Source: DASRFR01 sp035651455 (GTDB taxonomy: Bacteria; Acidobacteriota; Terriglobia; Terriglobales; Acidobacteriaceae). Taken from it: a stretch of DNA of 64,000 nt. The stretch is taken from the NCBI GenBank assembly GCA_035651455.1, contig DASRFR010000038.1, forward strand, positions 83,414-147,413. The letters run 5' to 3'. Shown here in pieces: positions 36,956 to 46,366 of this stretch (position 1 is its first letter; the number at the start of each line of letters is the position of its first letter). Made by a program: the position numbers and the translations under genes. A model generated the notes under the pieces. The model was given only the letters and a program-made list of their open reading frames with translations, was not told the origin of the DNA and made no database searches.

Positions 36956-37531
36956 CTAGCCCTGTTTCTCCATTAACATCACTTTTTCCGCGTCATCTAT
37001 CTCCCGCAATTTCACTTCAATGATTTCATTTTGCGTGGTTTGCACCTTCCGTCCCACGAAAGCGGCTTCGATCGGCAACTCGCGGTGACCACGGTCAATC
37101 AGCACGCAAAGTTCGACATTGCGCGGACGGCCCTCGCGGAACAAGGCGTCCATGGCGGCACGAACGGTTCGTCCCGTGTACAAAACGTCGTCGACTAATA
37201 CGATCACCTTTCCCGTGATGGAGTACCCGATTTCTGTCTTTTGTACCTTGGGTTTGGGACCCAGGGTAGAGAGGTCATCACGATACAAGGTGATGTCGAG
37301 AGTCCCGACCGGGACCGGCGTCTTCTCAATTCGGCCGATGGTCTCGGCCAGGCGTTGCGCCAATGGCACTCCTCGTCGCCGGATGCCCACCATCCCCAAG
37401 TCGCTAACGCCGTTGTTTTTCTCAACAATCTCGTGGGCCAGACGCACCAGCGTACGCTCGATCTCCGAGGCAGACATGAGCTGTGCCTTGGGTCGAATCG
37501 GCAAGATGCGATCAGAGGGTTTAGAAGCCAT
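36956..37531 (-). CDS. pyrR: PyrR, pyrimidine operon regulator / uracil phosphoribosyltransferase
   Basis: With the ATG at 37531 the protein is 191 residues. The PRPP-binding loop VIVLVDDVLYTGRTVRAAMD and the segments GIRRRGVPLAQRL and LIDRGHRELPIEAAFVGRKV are characteristic of PyrR, which binds pyr mRNA in the presence of UMP and also has weak uracil phosphoribosyltransferase activity. It leads the pyrB-pyrC operon, with a 57-bp gap. I looked for the PyrR anti-antiterminator consensus in the upstream and intergenic sequence and could not identify it with confidence. Confidence 0.93.
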   Translation of the reverse strand: MASKPSDRILPIRPKAQLMSASEIERTLVRLAHEIVEKNNGVSDLGMVGIRRRGVPLAQRLAETIGRIEKTPVPVGTLDITLYRDDLSTLGPKPKVQKTEIGYSITGKVIVLVDDVLYTGRTVRAAMDALFREGRPRNVELCVLIDRGHRELPIEAAFVGRKVQTTQNEIIEVKLREIDDAEKVMLMEKQG

Positions 37532-37634
37532 GAACGCTGCATGATACGCGGGAAAGGCTCTCAGGGGCAAGGAGGCCTGCTGCCGTCACGGGAGAGGCAC
37601 TGGCACGTGCGAAAACGCGGGAGCAGTGGCGCGG

Positions 37635-38297
37635 TCAGGGGTCTCTTCTGCCCTCGCGGTTCTTGAGCATGACGGCCGCAGCTCCGCCGACGGTGCCGAA
37701 CACCACGAAGCCCATGAGCATCACCAAAAGCCCCATGGCCATCATGAACGCCAGGCCTTCCGGCGTCTTCAGTTGCGCCAAGGCAGCCTGCGCCTGCGGA
37801 TCCGCACTACGTTGGGCGGACTTCTCCAGCGCGTCGATCAGGGCAGCCCGTATCATGCCGCCGGAATGTGACAAACTAATCTGCAGCGACGTGAACAGGA
37901 TGAACATGCAGAAGCCCAGCACACCGGTAAGGGCCCCCACGCGCGCCCCGGCGCCGGTCGTCAGCATCAGCCCCGGCATGCGGCGCCGGTAAAATCGAAT
38001 ACTGAGGAATCCCGCGGCAATAATGCCCAGGCCCAACAGGCCGAATGGCGCCAGCATGGTGAGAGCCGCGATAAGACCGGCGCTTGCCGCAGCGGGCAAC
38101 GCTTGTCCCCACTCGACCTTGGGAGTCAGAACTACCGGAGGTGGTCCGGACCATGTACGGATGGAGTCTTCATCGCCGGAAGGCAACTCAGGCGATGATT
38201 CGGTGCCGGCTACCCGTATTTGCGGGGCATTACAAGTCCGGCAAAAGGCGACACCATCCTCGACCAGCGACCCGCATTCAGAACAGGCATGATCCAC
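37635..38297 (-). CDS. zinc-ribbon membrane protein
   Basis: The 220-residue protein starts with a zinc ribbon (CSECGSLVEDGVAFCRTCNAP), followed by a polar linker with prolines and four membrane segments (SAGLIAALTMLAPFGLLGLG; GARVGALTGVLGFCMFILFT; MMAMGLLVMLMGFVVFGTVG). The family is not one I can name; similar zinc-ribbon/TM proteins are widespread in Acidobacteriota. It ends about 100 bp before pyrR on the same strand, so it may be the first gene of the pyr transcript, though a link to pyrimidine synthesis is not evident. Confidence 0.75.
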   Translation of the reverse strand: MDHACSECGSLVEDGVAFCRTCNAPQIRVAGTESSPELPSGDEDSIRTWSGPPPVVLTPKVEWGQALPAAASAGLIAALTMLAPFGLLGLGIIAAGFLSIRFYRRRMPGLMLTTGAGARVGALTGVLGFCMFILFTSLQISLSHSGGMIRAALIDALEKSAQRSADPQAQAALAQLKTPEGLAFMMAMGLLVMLMGFVVFGTVGGAAAVMLKNREGRRDP

Positions 38298-38378
38298 TAA
38301 ATTTCAAGGTATCTCAGGAGAACGCCTCAGGCAAGGTAGACAGGTTCGCACCCCAGCAGAACGCGTGAGCTGCGGTGG

Positions 38379-38996
38379 CTAGATCATCCCATCCTTGCCA
38401 TGCGTCCGAACATACACCAACGCAAAGCTGGACCCGGTTCCATCCGGCTCAACGGCGACGATGTGCTGATTGTTCTTGCTTCCCACCTTCAGTTCCACGG
38501 TTTTGCCGCTGTGATCCTTTTCACAGGTCAACTCGTTGGATTCGTCCTTGTCGGCGCCTTTGTGACCGACTTCGATCTTGCCTACATGTTCGCTGGTTTG
38601 GCACTGTAGAACGTTACCGTACCTTTTCAGTTCCCGGGTGTAGAAGTCGATAATCTTCTGAGGAGAGTCGCTGGACGTGTACTCGATGGCGACCACTCTC
38701 ACGCTAAAGCCGGGACCGGAAATATTCACATTGGCATTCTTCTTGTCATTGCTGTCGTCCTTCGGCTTCAGCTTCGCGTTGGGATAGACAGGTAACCCAG
38801 TATCGCGAGCGTCCGCATCTTCACTTACGTGGATGCCGCCGACGGGAGTCTCAATGTCTACATTCTTGTCCTCGCCACTTTCGCTCTTCTTCACGTTCAC
38901 CTTGCAGCCTGGCAGAACCAGTAATGCCACCACTGTGCACGCCAGGAAGATGCTAATGAACAGATACTTTCGATTGTCCACTGCAAAACCCTCCAT
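38379..38996 (-). CDS. lipoprotein, hypothetical
   Basis: Starting at the ATG at 38996, the 205-residue protein has a signal peptide with the lipobox LPGC (YLFISIFLACTVVALLVLPGC). The mature part has two regions: an acidic/lysine-rich segment (SGEDKNVDIETPVGGIHVSE) and a globular segment with YTSSDSPQKIIDFYTRELKRYG, a pattern seen in small exported alpha/beta domains. The function is unknown. It overlaps the end of the GH3 gene by 44 bp and should be co-translated. The longer upstream frame to 39146 lies inside the GH3 gene and lacks a signal sequence at its start. Confidence 0.75.
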   Translation of the reverse strand: MEGFAVDNRKYLFISIFLACTVVALLVLPGCKVNVKKSESGEDKNVDIETPVGGIHVSEDADARDTGLPVYPNAKLKPKDDSNDKKNANVNISGPGFSVRVVAIEYTSSDSPQKIIDFYTRELKRYGNVLQCQTSEHVGKIEVGHKGADKDESNELTCEKDHSGKTVELKVGSKNNQHIVAVEPDGTGSSFALVYVRTHGKDGMI

Positions 38997-40863
38997 TCGC
39001 CAGCACCGCCTGCCTTTCAAGGCCAAAGCCACGCTGGGCAATATTAGGAATGCTAACCGGCAAGTGTCCGCGAATCGGCATCTCCCCGAATAGCGCTTTA
39101 ACGGCGCTAGCTTCGGAAGCGGATACATTGGAAAATGTACAGACATAGTTGCGGATGGCCGTGAAATCCTGTGCCAGGTAGGGATTGCCCATGGCTAACA
39201 CCACGGTTCGGTCCGCTGCGTGGTCGAGAATTTTATGCAGCAAGATCCCCGTGGCGTCCGCCAGCCCCACAGAATTCTTGAGGCCGCTGGCTGCCGATAT
39301 TACCTTTCCTGCAGTCGGGACGGCGTACACAGCCGCAATCACGGTTTCAGCATGATCTACATTGGCCAGCACAGAATCCATCATGGCAGCAGCAATACGG
39401 GGATCGACATACATGACGTTAACGCCGGGAACGCGCGCACGTAGTTGCCGCTCCAGCATTCGTCCGGACTCGGTCCGCACATCATCGGAGAAAACAACCA
39501 TTAACAGATGGTTGTTAACCTCCTGCACTGATTGATACGGGAGCCCCGAGTTCTCGGTTCCCTCAGATTTCAAGGGCAAGACTTTGCCGCTATCCCGCAC
39601 CAGGGTCACCGCGTTATCTGACACGTCTTGCCCAAAGGCAATATGCTCCGGGGCGCCGACCTGTTCAGGGATGCGCTGCAGATCCACAGCGCGCTCCTTC
39701 TCCAAGCCCAGCGAAGCCTTTGCCTTGAGAAGCTTAAGCACCGATTGGTCGAGACGAGTTTTGGAGACCTCGCCACTACGCACGGCCGACAGGAGGGCCC
39801 GGTAAGAAGCGTCCAGATTCGCGGGAATGAGCAGCACGTCATTTCCCGCCTTGAATGCCTCCACAGCGGCGCGCCCAATATCATTGGCGTACAGGCGAGT
39901 CAAAGCGCCCATATCCAGGGCGTCCGTGATTACGATCCCCTTGAATCCAAGCTGACCCTTCAGCAATCCGGTCACAATTGCGGGAGATGTGCTCGCGACG
40001 CGATTAGGGTCGGGCTCCAGTGACGGAACCGATACATGCGCCACCATTACCGAATCCACCCCTGCATCAATCGCGTTCTTGAACGGCGGAAGCTCAACCG
40101 CTTGCAGGCGAGCCAGGTCGCCATTTACGCGAGCGACGCCCAAATGAGAGTCGGTGCTGGTATCACCATGTCCGGGAAAGTGTTTGACCGTAGTCAGCAT
40201 GCCGCCGTCGTGGGCACCGCGGATATAGGCCAGTACAAAGTCGCTTACCTGGCCGGGATCTTCCCCGAAGGAACGCGTATTGATGATGGGATTGGCGGGA
40301 TTAGAATTCACGTCCGCATCAGGAAACAAATTCCAGTGAACACCAATAGCACGCGCCTCCCGCGCGGAGATCCGCCCGAATTCCTCGGCGTCCCTGGAAT
40401 TTCCGGTTGCGCCAAATGCCATGGCGTGAGGAAAAACAGTTCCACCGAACAGGCGCATAGGAAGACCACGTTCAAAATCCGCGGAAACGAGGAGGGGCAA
40501 GTCAGCACTTTTTTGGAGGCGATTCAGGAGTTCGGCCGCTTCCAGGGGCTCGTTGCGGAGAAGAAAAGGGCCGTCCACCGGCACGCTCATGCAAATGCCG
40601 CCGATGTGATATTTGCGGATCGAGTCACGCAACTGAAGATAGTCGGGGTTTTCCGTATTGAAGAACTGAACGCGCGTCCAGATCATGAAGAGCTGCCCAA
40701 CCTTCTCCTCGAGCGACAATTTGCGTAGAACCTTTTGCGCCCACTTTTCACCGTCCCGATCGAGATGAATGCGGTGCTCTGATGACGGGACTTGCTTAGC
40801 TGGTAGCGCGCAGCACACCGCGGCCCAAGCCAGGAAAACCGAAAAAACAGCAATTTTCCGCAT
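38953..40863 (-). CDS. GH3 beta-N-acetylhexosaminidase (NagZ-like), exported
   Basis: The ATG at 40863 gives 636 residues with a signal peptide (RKIAVFSVFLAWAAVCCALP). The catalytic domain has VKHFPGHGDTSTDSHLG, the NagZ-type motif whose His/Asp pair serves as acid/base, and ITDALDMGAL with the nucleophile Asp. Unlike cytoplasmic NagZ it carries an extra C-terminal domain of about 220 residues (GH3_C-like, DNAVTLVRDSGKVLPL). It probably removes N-acetylglucosamine from cell-wall fragments or chitin-like polymers in the periplasm. It lies between miaA and a lipoprotein gene in a minus-strand cluster. Confidence 0.88.
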   Translation of the reverse strand: MRKIAVFSVFLAWAAVCCALPAKQVPSSEHRIHLDRDGEKWAQKVLRKLSLEEKVGQLFMIWTRVQFFNTENPDYLQLRDSIRKYHIGGICMSVPVDGPFLLRNEPLEAAELLNRLQKSADLPLLVSADFERGLPMRLFGGTVFPHAMAFGATGNSRDAEEFGRISAREARAIGVHWNLFPDADVNSNPANPIINTRSFGEDPGQVSDFVLAYIRGAHDGGMLTTVKHFPGHGDTSTDSHLGVARVNGDLARLQAVELPPFKNAIDAGVDSVMVAHVSVPSLEPDPNRVASTSPAIVTGLLKGQLGFKGIVITDALDMGALTRLYANDIGRAAVEAFKAGNDVLLIPANLDASYRALLSAVRSGEVSKTRLDQSVLKLLKAKASLGLEKERAVDLQRIPEQVGAPEHIAFGQDVSDNAVTLVRDSGKVLPLKSEGTENSGLPYQSVQEVNNHLLMVVFSDDVRTESGRMLERQLRARVPGVNVMYVDPRIAAAMMDSVLANVDHAETVIAAVYAVPTAGKVISAASGLKNSVGLADATGILLHKILDHAADRTVVLAMGNPYLAQDFTAIRNYVCTFSNVSASEASAVKALFGEMPIRGHLPVSIPNIAQRGFGLERQAVLANGGFCSGQSKVSVH

Positions 40864-40937
40864 GGGCAAACCATAGCAGACTGGATACCCTGAGCAGAAT
40901 GACAATTGCAACTGGAAAGCGCGGCTGACTACGCTTA

Positions 40938-41906
40938 TCAAAGTCTAGATCTGACTGCCTCTGCCGCCGTAGCCACCAACTGCAAATCATCTCCGAAACC
41001 ATTGAGCCAGATCACATCCGGCTCGCGACGAAACCACGTCATCTGCCGCTTGGCGTAGTTACGGTGTGCCTGCTGGGCGGCAGCAATGGCCTCGTCCCGG
41101 GTGATCTCGCCTTTTAGAAATTCAACCGCTTGTTTGTATCCCAGCGACCGCAGCGGCCAGCTCATGTGCCCATATTTCGCCAGTAGCTCGCGGGTCTCCT
41201 CCACCAGGGCAGATTCGAACATGCCGGCCGCGCGCCCATTGATGCGGTCGTAGAGCTTTTCACGCGGTGGGTCCAGGCCTAGGCGCAATATGCGAAACCC
41301 GGTGAGCGGATCTCTGCCCTGCTTCCACATTTCTGTCAGTCGCTGATGTGAGCTAAAGCAGATTTCCAGAGCACGAATAAGCTTCGGGGTGTCATTAGCG
41401 TGAATTCGCGCGGCCGCGCCTGCGTCCACCCGGCGCAGCATTCGGTGCAGATAGCCCCAGCCGCGATCCTGCGCGCTGCGGCGCAGGCGCTCCCGGATTG
41501 CTTCGGACCGTTCGGGCCCGGAGAACAGACCTTCGAGTAAGGCGCGTAGGTATAACCCCGTGCCGCCCACTACGATTGGCAGGTGGCCGCGCCCCCTGAT
41601 ATCGTGTAGCACCGCGCGGGCCCGCCGGGCGTACTCTCCGGCTGTCATGTAGCCGCTGGGATCGACACAATCGAGCAGGTGATGAGGAAGGCGGACCCTT
41701 TCCGCGGTCCCAGGCTTTGCCGTGCCTATCTCGAAATCCCGATAAACCGCAACCGAATCGCAGTTGACGATTTCACCCGAAAAGCGGTCGGCGAGGGCAA
41801 GCGAAAGTGCCGTCTTTCCGCTCCCCGTCGGTCCAAGAATTACCACCAGCAACGGCTCCCGTGAAGAGGACACCTTCAGCGGGCGCTCCAGTTGATGTTG
41901 TGCCAA
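40938..41906 (-). CDS. miaA: MiaA, tRNA dimethylallyltransferase
   Basis: The 322-residue enzyme has the P-loop GPTGSGKT (25-32), the DSVAVYRDFEIGTAKP motif and GGTGLYLRALLEG, all diagnostic. It adds a dimethylallyl group to A37 of tRNAs that read UNN codons. Length and domain order are normal. It follows a 48-codon membrane ORF that overlaps its start by 31 bp, so the two are probably translated together. Confidence 0.95.
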   Translation of the reverse strand: MAQHQLERPLKVSSSREPLLVVILGPTGSGKTALSLALADRFSGEIVNCDSVAVYRDFEIGTAKPGTAERVRLPHHLLDCVDPSGYMTAGEYARRARAVLHDIRGRGHLPIVVGGTGLYLRALLEGLFSGPERSEAIRERLRRSAQDRGWGYLHRMLRRVDAGAAARIHANDTPKLIRALEICFSSHQRLTEMWKQGRDPLTGFRILRLGLDPPREKLYDRINGRAAGMFESALVEETRELLAKYGHMSWPLRSLGYKQAVEFLKGEITRDEAIAAAQQAHRNYAKRQMTWFRREPDVIWLNGFGDDLQLVATAAEAVRSRL

Positions 41907-42022
41907 TAGCGAATCAGGGTCAACGCGAGGATCACGGCAGCGATCAGCAAGAGGCCGAATGTCTCGATGGCGCGAATGTCGTGTTTGGGTTTGTGACGCC
42001 TGGGCTCAAGCGGGGTGGGCAC
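41876..42022 (-). CDS. 48-aa single-helix membrane protein upstream of miaA
   Basis: A short minus-strand frame starts at GTG 42022 with VPTPLEPRRHKPKHDI, a strongly basic cytoplasmic stretch, and continues into one hydrophobic helix (TFGLLLIAAVILALTLI) and a short polar tail ending SAR. The positive-inside pattern and single helix look like a genuine small membrane protein. The 3' end runs 31 bp into miaA in another frame. GGAG lies about 13 bases before the GTG, a little far. I do not know the function; it could also serve as a translational leader for miaA. Confidence 0.5.
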   Translation of the reverse strand: MPTPLEPRRHKPKHDIRAIETFGLLLIAAVILALTLIRYWHNINWSAR

Positions 42023-42162
42023 AACGGTATTGTAGCTCCAGAAAACCCATGATTTTCCGTTGTACTGTGAGGCACGACGGATTTTGACGGAACTGCGCTC
42101 GCGGATCGTCCGTACTAGTGCCGGAATGTCCGCAGAGGTGTGCCCGCGGGCAGGAGAATGTC

Positions 42163-42969
42163 ATGCGACGCCTAACTTTTTGGTGCTTACTTGCGGGGCT
42201 CACATTCGGTCTGCCATCGGCCGCACTCGCCGATGAATGGACAAAAACCTTCACCATCAGCGCCAAGCCAGACCTTACGATCCAAACCTCTGACGCGAGC
42301 ATCACCGTCAACACCTGGGACCAGAACACTATCGAGGCTCGGGTGGTCACGGAGGGATGGAAAATTGGTGGGCGAGGGGTAAGTATCTCCGACCATCAAG
42401 CGGGAGATGTGGTTGAACTGGAGGTCAAGACGCCCGGAGAGGTGTGCGTAATCTGCGTGCACATCAGCGTCCACCACCGTGCAGAGGTCCAGATTCATAT
42501 GCCTCGCGAGGGTAAGCTCAACTTGCGAACGGGAGATGGGCGTATCCGACTGGCTCATTTCAAGGGAGACATGCAGGTCGTCAGCCGGGACGGCAGCCAG
42601 GAAATGAATGCTGTCGACGGCACCCTCCGGGCTCATGCCGGGGATGGACATATCGAGGCCGACGGCCGCTTCGATGCGCTGGATCTCAGTACCCGGGATG
42701 GCAGGATTCGCGTCAGCGCGGAACGCGGTTCTACGCTTGCCCATAATTGGAACTTCCAGGCAGGCGACGGCAGCATTGTTTTGACGGTGCCATCCGATTT
42801 TCCCGCGGACCTGGACCTTCACACCGGCGACGGACACATCATTCTCGAGATACCGGTGGCCGTCAATGGCCGGCTTACGGAGAAAACCATTCACGGGAAG
42901 ATGAACGGGGGAGGAAATCTTCTGACCATCCACACCGGAGATGGCTCGATTACGATTCAAAAGTCGTAG
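42163..42969 (+). CDS. exported DUF4097 beta-strand repeat protein
   Basis: The 268-residue protein has a signal peptide (LTFWCLLAGLTFGLPSAALA) and repeated short strands with a recurrent T/S-GDG turn: LNLRTGDGRIRL, LRAHAGDGHIEA, LSTRDGRIRVSA, WNFQAGDGSIVL, LDLHTGDGHIIL, LTIHTGDGSITI. These form the DUF4097 single-sheet solenoid, which in other bacteria acts as an envelope sensor or adhesin-like scaffold. The start follows CAGGAGAA. The near-periodic spacing of about 20-27 residues makes a regular beta helix likely. Function unknown. Confidence 0.82.
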   Translation: MRRLTFWCLLAGLTFGLPSAALADEWTKTFTISAKPDLTIQTSDASITVNTWDQNTIEARVVTEGWKIGGRGVSISDHQAGDVVELEVKTPGEVCVICVHISVHHRAEVQIHMPREGKLNLRTGDGRIRLAHFKGDMQVVSRDGSQEMNAVDGTLRAHAGDGHIEADGRFDALDLSTRDGRIRVSAERGSTLAHNWNFQAGDGSIVLTVPSDFPADLDLHTGDGHIILEIPVAVNGRLTEKTIHGKMNGGGNLLTIHTGDGSITIQKS

Positions 42970-43074
42970 TACGGCATTCATCTGCGCCGGCTGCTAAACT
43001 CACGAGTCTAGAGTTGCCGTCTTCGGAACGTTTGTGTTTTCAGCGTTTACCCGTGCCGGCTCAAAAGAGGATCC

Positions 43075-45090
43075 ATGTCCAGAAGCATTGTGATTTTTTT
43101 CATCCTGATCATCCCTTTCTCTGGTGTTACTGCCCAAAATGCTGTTTCCCAGCAACCAGCCCTGAACGTGACATTCATGGACAGAACTATCGATCCCTGC
43201 GCGGATTTCTATCGGTATGCCTGCGGTGGCTGGATGAAGAACAACCCGATACCTCCCGATCAGTCGAGTTGGGGTGTGTATTCCAAAGTCGCCGACGATA
43301 ACAAAGCCGAGCTACGAGGAATTCTGGAAGATGCCGCCGCCCACCCTGGGCGGAGTGCGGTTGACCAGAAGATCGGCGATTACTACGCGTCCTGCATGGA
43401 CCTGAAAACGATCGATTCAGCCGGCCTGCGGCCGCTGGATTCATCTCTGGCTGAGATCGACCGCCTCGGTTCGAAGTCTGCCATCGCCGTTGTCGCAGCC
43501 CGCCTCACCAACGACAACGTCCTCTTCAACTTCGGTTCCAATCAAGACTTCAAAGATGCAAGCCAGGTGATTGCCGAGGCCGATCAGGGAGGCCTGGGAT
43601 TGCCTGACCGCGATTATTACCTGAAAGAGGACACGAAATCGCAGGAATTGCGCGCCGCCTATGTTGCGCACGTGCAGAAAATGTTCGAGCTTCTGGGCGA
43701 TAAACCGGAGACGGCTGCAGCCGAATCACGCACGGTGATGCGCATCGAAACAGAGCTAGCCAAGGGATCGCTTACCGTGGTGGAGCGCCGCGATCCCGAT
43801 AAGCTCTATCACAAATTGAGCAGCGAAGAATTACAGCAAATCAGTCCCTCGTTTTCATGGAACCAATACTTTTCCAAGCTGGGGTTTTCGTCGCTTAAGT
43901 CTCTGAATGTCACGGCACCGGACTTCTTTAAGACCATGAGTGCGGAGTTGGACAAAGAAGACCTGTCCAGTTGGAAAGCATATCTGCGCTGGAAGCTGGC
44001 GCATGCCAATGCTCCTTATCTCTCGTCCGCGTTCGTGAATGAAGACTTCAACTTCTATGGCAAGACCCTGGAAGGAAAAGAACAACTGCCGCCGCGCTGG
44101 AAGCGCTGCACCGAAGATGTGGATAACGACATTGGCGAGGCACTCGGACAGGCATATGTCAAAAAATACTTCAGTCCTGAAGCCAAGCAGGAAGCGTTGA
44201 AGATGGTGGGGCAGATTGAGACCGCCATGGATAGCGATATCCGCTCATTGCCCTGGATGAGCGATGCTACTAAGCAGCGTGCACTGGAGAAATTGCACGC
44301 GGTGGCGAACAAGATCGGATATCCCGAAAAGTGGCGTGACTACAGCAAGCTTCAGATCCGCCGGGGAGATGAAATGGGGAATGTGTTGCGCGCGAGGGAG
44401 TTCGAGTTCAATCGTCAGCTGGGCAAGATCGGCAAACCGGTGGATCGCGGAGAATGGCAAATGACCCCGCCGACCGTCAACGCCTATTACGATCCCCAGA
44501 AGAATGACATCAACTTCCCCGCTGGAATTCTTCAGCCGCCTTTATTCAGCACGGCTTCCGATGCGGCTCCGAACTACGGAAATACGGGCGGCACCATCGG
44601 TCACGAACTAACGCATGGGTTCGACGATGAGGGACGCAAGTTCGATGCACAAGGCAATCTGAAGGACTGGTGGACTCCTGAAGATGGCAAGGAGTTCGAA
44701 AAGCGAGCGGCGTGCATCTCAGATCAATACTCGCAATACACCGTTATCGACGACGTGAAGATTAACGGCAAATTGACGCTGGGAGAAGATACAGCCGATC
44801 TTGGCGGCTTGCTGCTGGCCTTTATGGCGTGGAAGAAGGATACGGCTGGAGAAAACCTCGTGCCCATTGACGGACTAACTCCGGAACAGCGTTTCTTTGT
44901 TGGCTATGGCCAAAGCTGGTGCGATAACACGCGGGCTGAAACTAAACGCCTGCGGGCTGCCGTGGACCCCCATTCTCCGCCAAACTATCGTACAAACGGC
45001 GTCCTTTCAAACATGCCGCAGTTTCAAGAGGCGTTTCACTGCAAAGCAGGATCGGCGATGGTCAGAGCGAATCAGTGCAGGGTCTGGTGA
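43075..45090 (+). CDS. M13 (neprilysin-like) zinc metallopeptidase
   Basis: A 671-residue exported peptidase starts with a signal peptide (SIVIFFILIIPFSGVTAQ) and DPCADFYRYACGGWM, the N-terminal M13 hallmark. The active site is GHELTHGFDDEG (HELTH at about 510-514), with the third ligand in GEDTADLGGL, the NAYYDPQKNDINFPAGILQPP substrate segment, and the family C-terminus ending CRVW. It would cleave small peptides in the periplasm or outside the cell. Full length; single-gene unit that converges on tonB. Confidence 0.94.
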   Translation: MSRSIVIFFILIIPFSGVTAQNAVSQQPALNVTFMDRTIDPCADFYRYACGGWMKNNPIPPDQSSWGVYSKVADDNKAELRGILEDAAAHPGRSAVDQKIGDYYASCMDLKTIDSAGLRPLDSSLAEIDRLGSKSAIAVVAARLTNDNVLFNFGSNQDFKDASQVIAEADQGGLGLPDRDYYLKEDTKSQELRAAYVAHVQKMFELLGDKPETAAAESRTVMRIETELAKGSLTVVERRDPDKLYHKLSSEELQQISPSFSWNQYFSKLGFSSLKSLNVTAPDFFKTMSAELDKEDLSSWKAYLRWKLAHANAPYLSSAFVNEDFNFYGKTLEGKEQLPPRWKRCTEDVDNDIGEALGQAYVKKYFSPEAKQEALKMVGQIETAMDSDIRSLPWMSDATKQRALEKLHAVANKIGYPEKWRDYSKLQIRRGDEMGNVLRAREFEFNRQLGKIGKPVDRGEWQMTPPTVNAYYDPQKNDINFPAGILQPPLFSTASDAAPNYGNTGGTIGHELTHGFDDEGRKFDAQGNLKDWWTPEDGKEFEKRAACISDQYSQYTVIDDVKINGKLTLGEDTADLGGLLLAFMAWKKDTAGENLVPIDGLTPEQRFFVGYGQSWCDNTRAETKRLRAAVDPHSPPNYRTNGVLSNMPQFQEAFHCKAGSAMVRANQCRVW

Positions 45091-45158
45091 ATGGAATGCG
45101 GCCGATTTCCAAATCTTAGGTCGCGAGAGCTGCGGAGCGCGTACTTAGATTGTTTCCG

Positions 45159-46277
45159 CTACTGCAGTTCGTTTTTGTCGGGGTTGTAGAAGAAATAAAA
45201 CCGCAATGCCAGATATTGCCCGCCAAATTGTGTCGGCAATGGCGGGAATGGGTTGGAAGCCGCAATACCGCTCCAGGCGGCGCGATCAAGGGCGACATCT
45301 CCGGAGGTAGCGACAACTCGCTGGCCGGCGATCTTTCCGTCTTTAAGGATGGCGAACTCAATCGCCAGCTTGCCTTTTTTCATGAGGGGCGGCCGAGCCG
45401 ACTCGGGAATTACGTTGTACCAGTTCTGACGCACGTCATGTAGCACACGCGCCAGATACGGTCCAAAGTCAACCCCCATAGTGTCGCTAAGCACCTCGAG
45501 ATTGCCTTGAACCTGTCCTCGTTGTCCCTGCCCGAGACCGTAGTCTCCGCCGTCGCCTCCACCGTAAGTTCCTCCGCCCTTGTTCTGCAAGGCCGCGCGC
45601 GCAGCCTGCTCGATGGCTGATCCGGCTGACAAGCTGTTGTTGAAATTAATTTTCGGCGCTTCGGCAACGGGTGGAGCTTGCAGCTTCGCCATCTGGTTTT
45701 GGCTATTTTGCGGAGGCGAAGCAGGTGGCGACTGTTGCGGTTGGGGCGCGCCGGCATTCTGCGCAGGGCTAGGCGCCTGAGTTGGTTGCGGAGGAGGCGC
45801 ATTCGTTCCCGGAGTGCCTGCTCGCGCACTGTCCAGAATGCGTTTCAATTCCTTGGGATCGAGATGCGGCGCTTTCGAAGTCGCAATACGATTCTTGTCG
45901 GAGATGATATTGCTGTTCTTTGGAGGCTGACTTAGCTTTTGCGCGTCCGGCGGCAATTCCAGGTACGTGAGTTCCTTATCACGGTTGGTCAGCGGCACCA
46001 CCGCCACGGTGCGGTGCGGAAGCAAGCCCAATAAGCGTTCGCCGTTTAGCACCAGAATGATGATGCTAAGGTGCAGAATCACCGAAAGCCAGATCGCCTC
46101 GCGACGACGCGAACGTGCCAGGTCGTCCTGTAATTGAACCAGCAAGTGGGGAAAATCGTCGGCATCGAAGTCACGATAAGCCGTTTCCCAGTGGCTGGCG
46201 TCGTAGAAATCCACACTCTCGCGAGAGCTGCTGGACGGGGGCAACGGCTGGTTCGGCGGGATTTGCGTAGTCGACAT
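45159..46277 (-). CDS. TonB-family energy transducer
   Basis: The protein (372 residues from the ATG at 46277) has a cytoplasmic N-terminus of about 80 residues, one membrane helix (AIWLSVILHLSIIILVLNG), a long Pro/Ala/Gln-rich spacer typical of TonB (residues about 150-230), and a C-terminal TonB domain (YLARVLHDVRQNWYNVIPES, then KGKLAIEFAILKDGKIAGQR, VALDRAAWSGIAASNPFPPL). TonB couples the proton motive force to outer-membrane receptors. The cytoplasmic extension before the helix is longer than in E. coli TonB. No exbB/exbD is adjacent. An in-frame TTG at 46298 is a possible alternative start. Confidence 0.88.
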   Translation of the reverse strand: MSTTQIPPNQPLPPSSSSRESVDFYDASHWETAYRDFDADDFPHLLVQLQDDLARSRRREAIWLSVILHLSIIILVLNGERLLGLLPHRTVAVVPLTNRDKELTYLELPPDAQKLSQPPKNSNIISDKNRIATSKAPHLDPKELKRILDSARAGTPGTNAPPPQPTQAPSPAQNAGAPQPQQSPPASPPQNSQNQMAKLQAPPVAEAPKINFNNSLSAGSAIEQAARAALQNKGGGTYGGGDGGDYGLGQGQRGQVQGNLEVLSDTMGVDFGPYLARVLHDVRQNWYNVIPESARPPLMKKGKLAIEFAILKDGKIAGQRVVATSGDVALDRAAWSGIAASNPFPPLPTQFGGQYLALRFYFFYNPDKNELQ

Positions 46278-46366
46278 CGACTGCTTGCTTAGAGACAAAC
46301 TGGGGCCATGGAGTTTCTCTCACGTGAGGCGGACCCCCGCCTGTGCGGCGTATACATGATATTGTC

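Noticed and set aside
38997..39146. N-terminal extension of the lipoprotein ORF
   Set aside because: It lies within the GH3 gene and would bury the signal peptide; the ATG at 38996 directly precedes a lipobox sequence.
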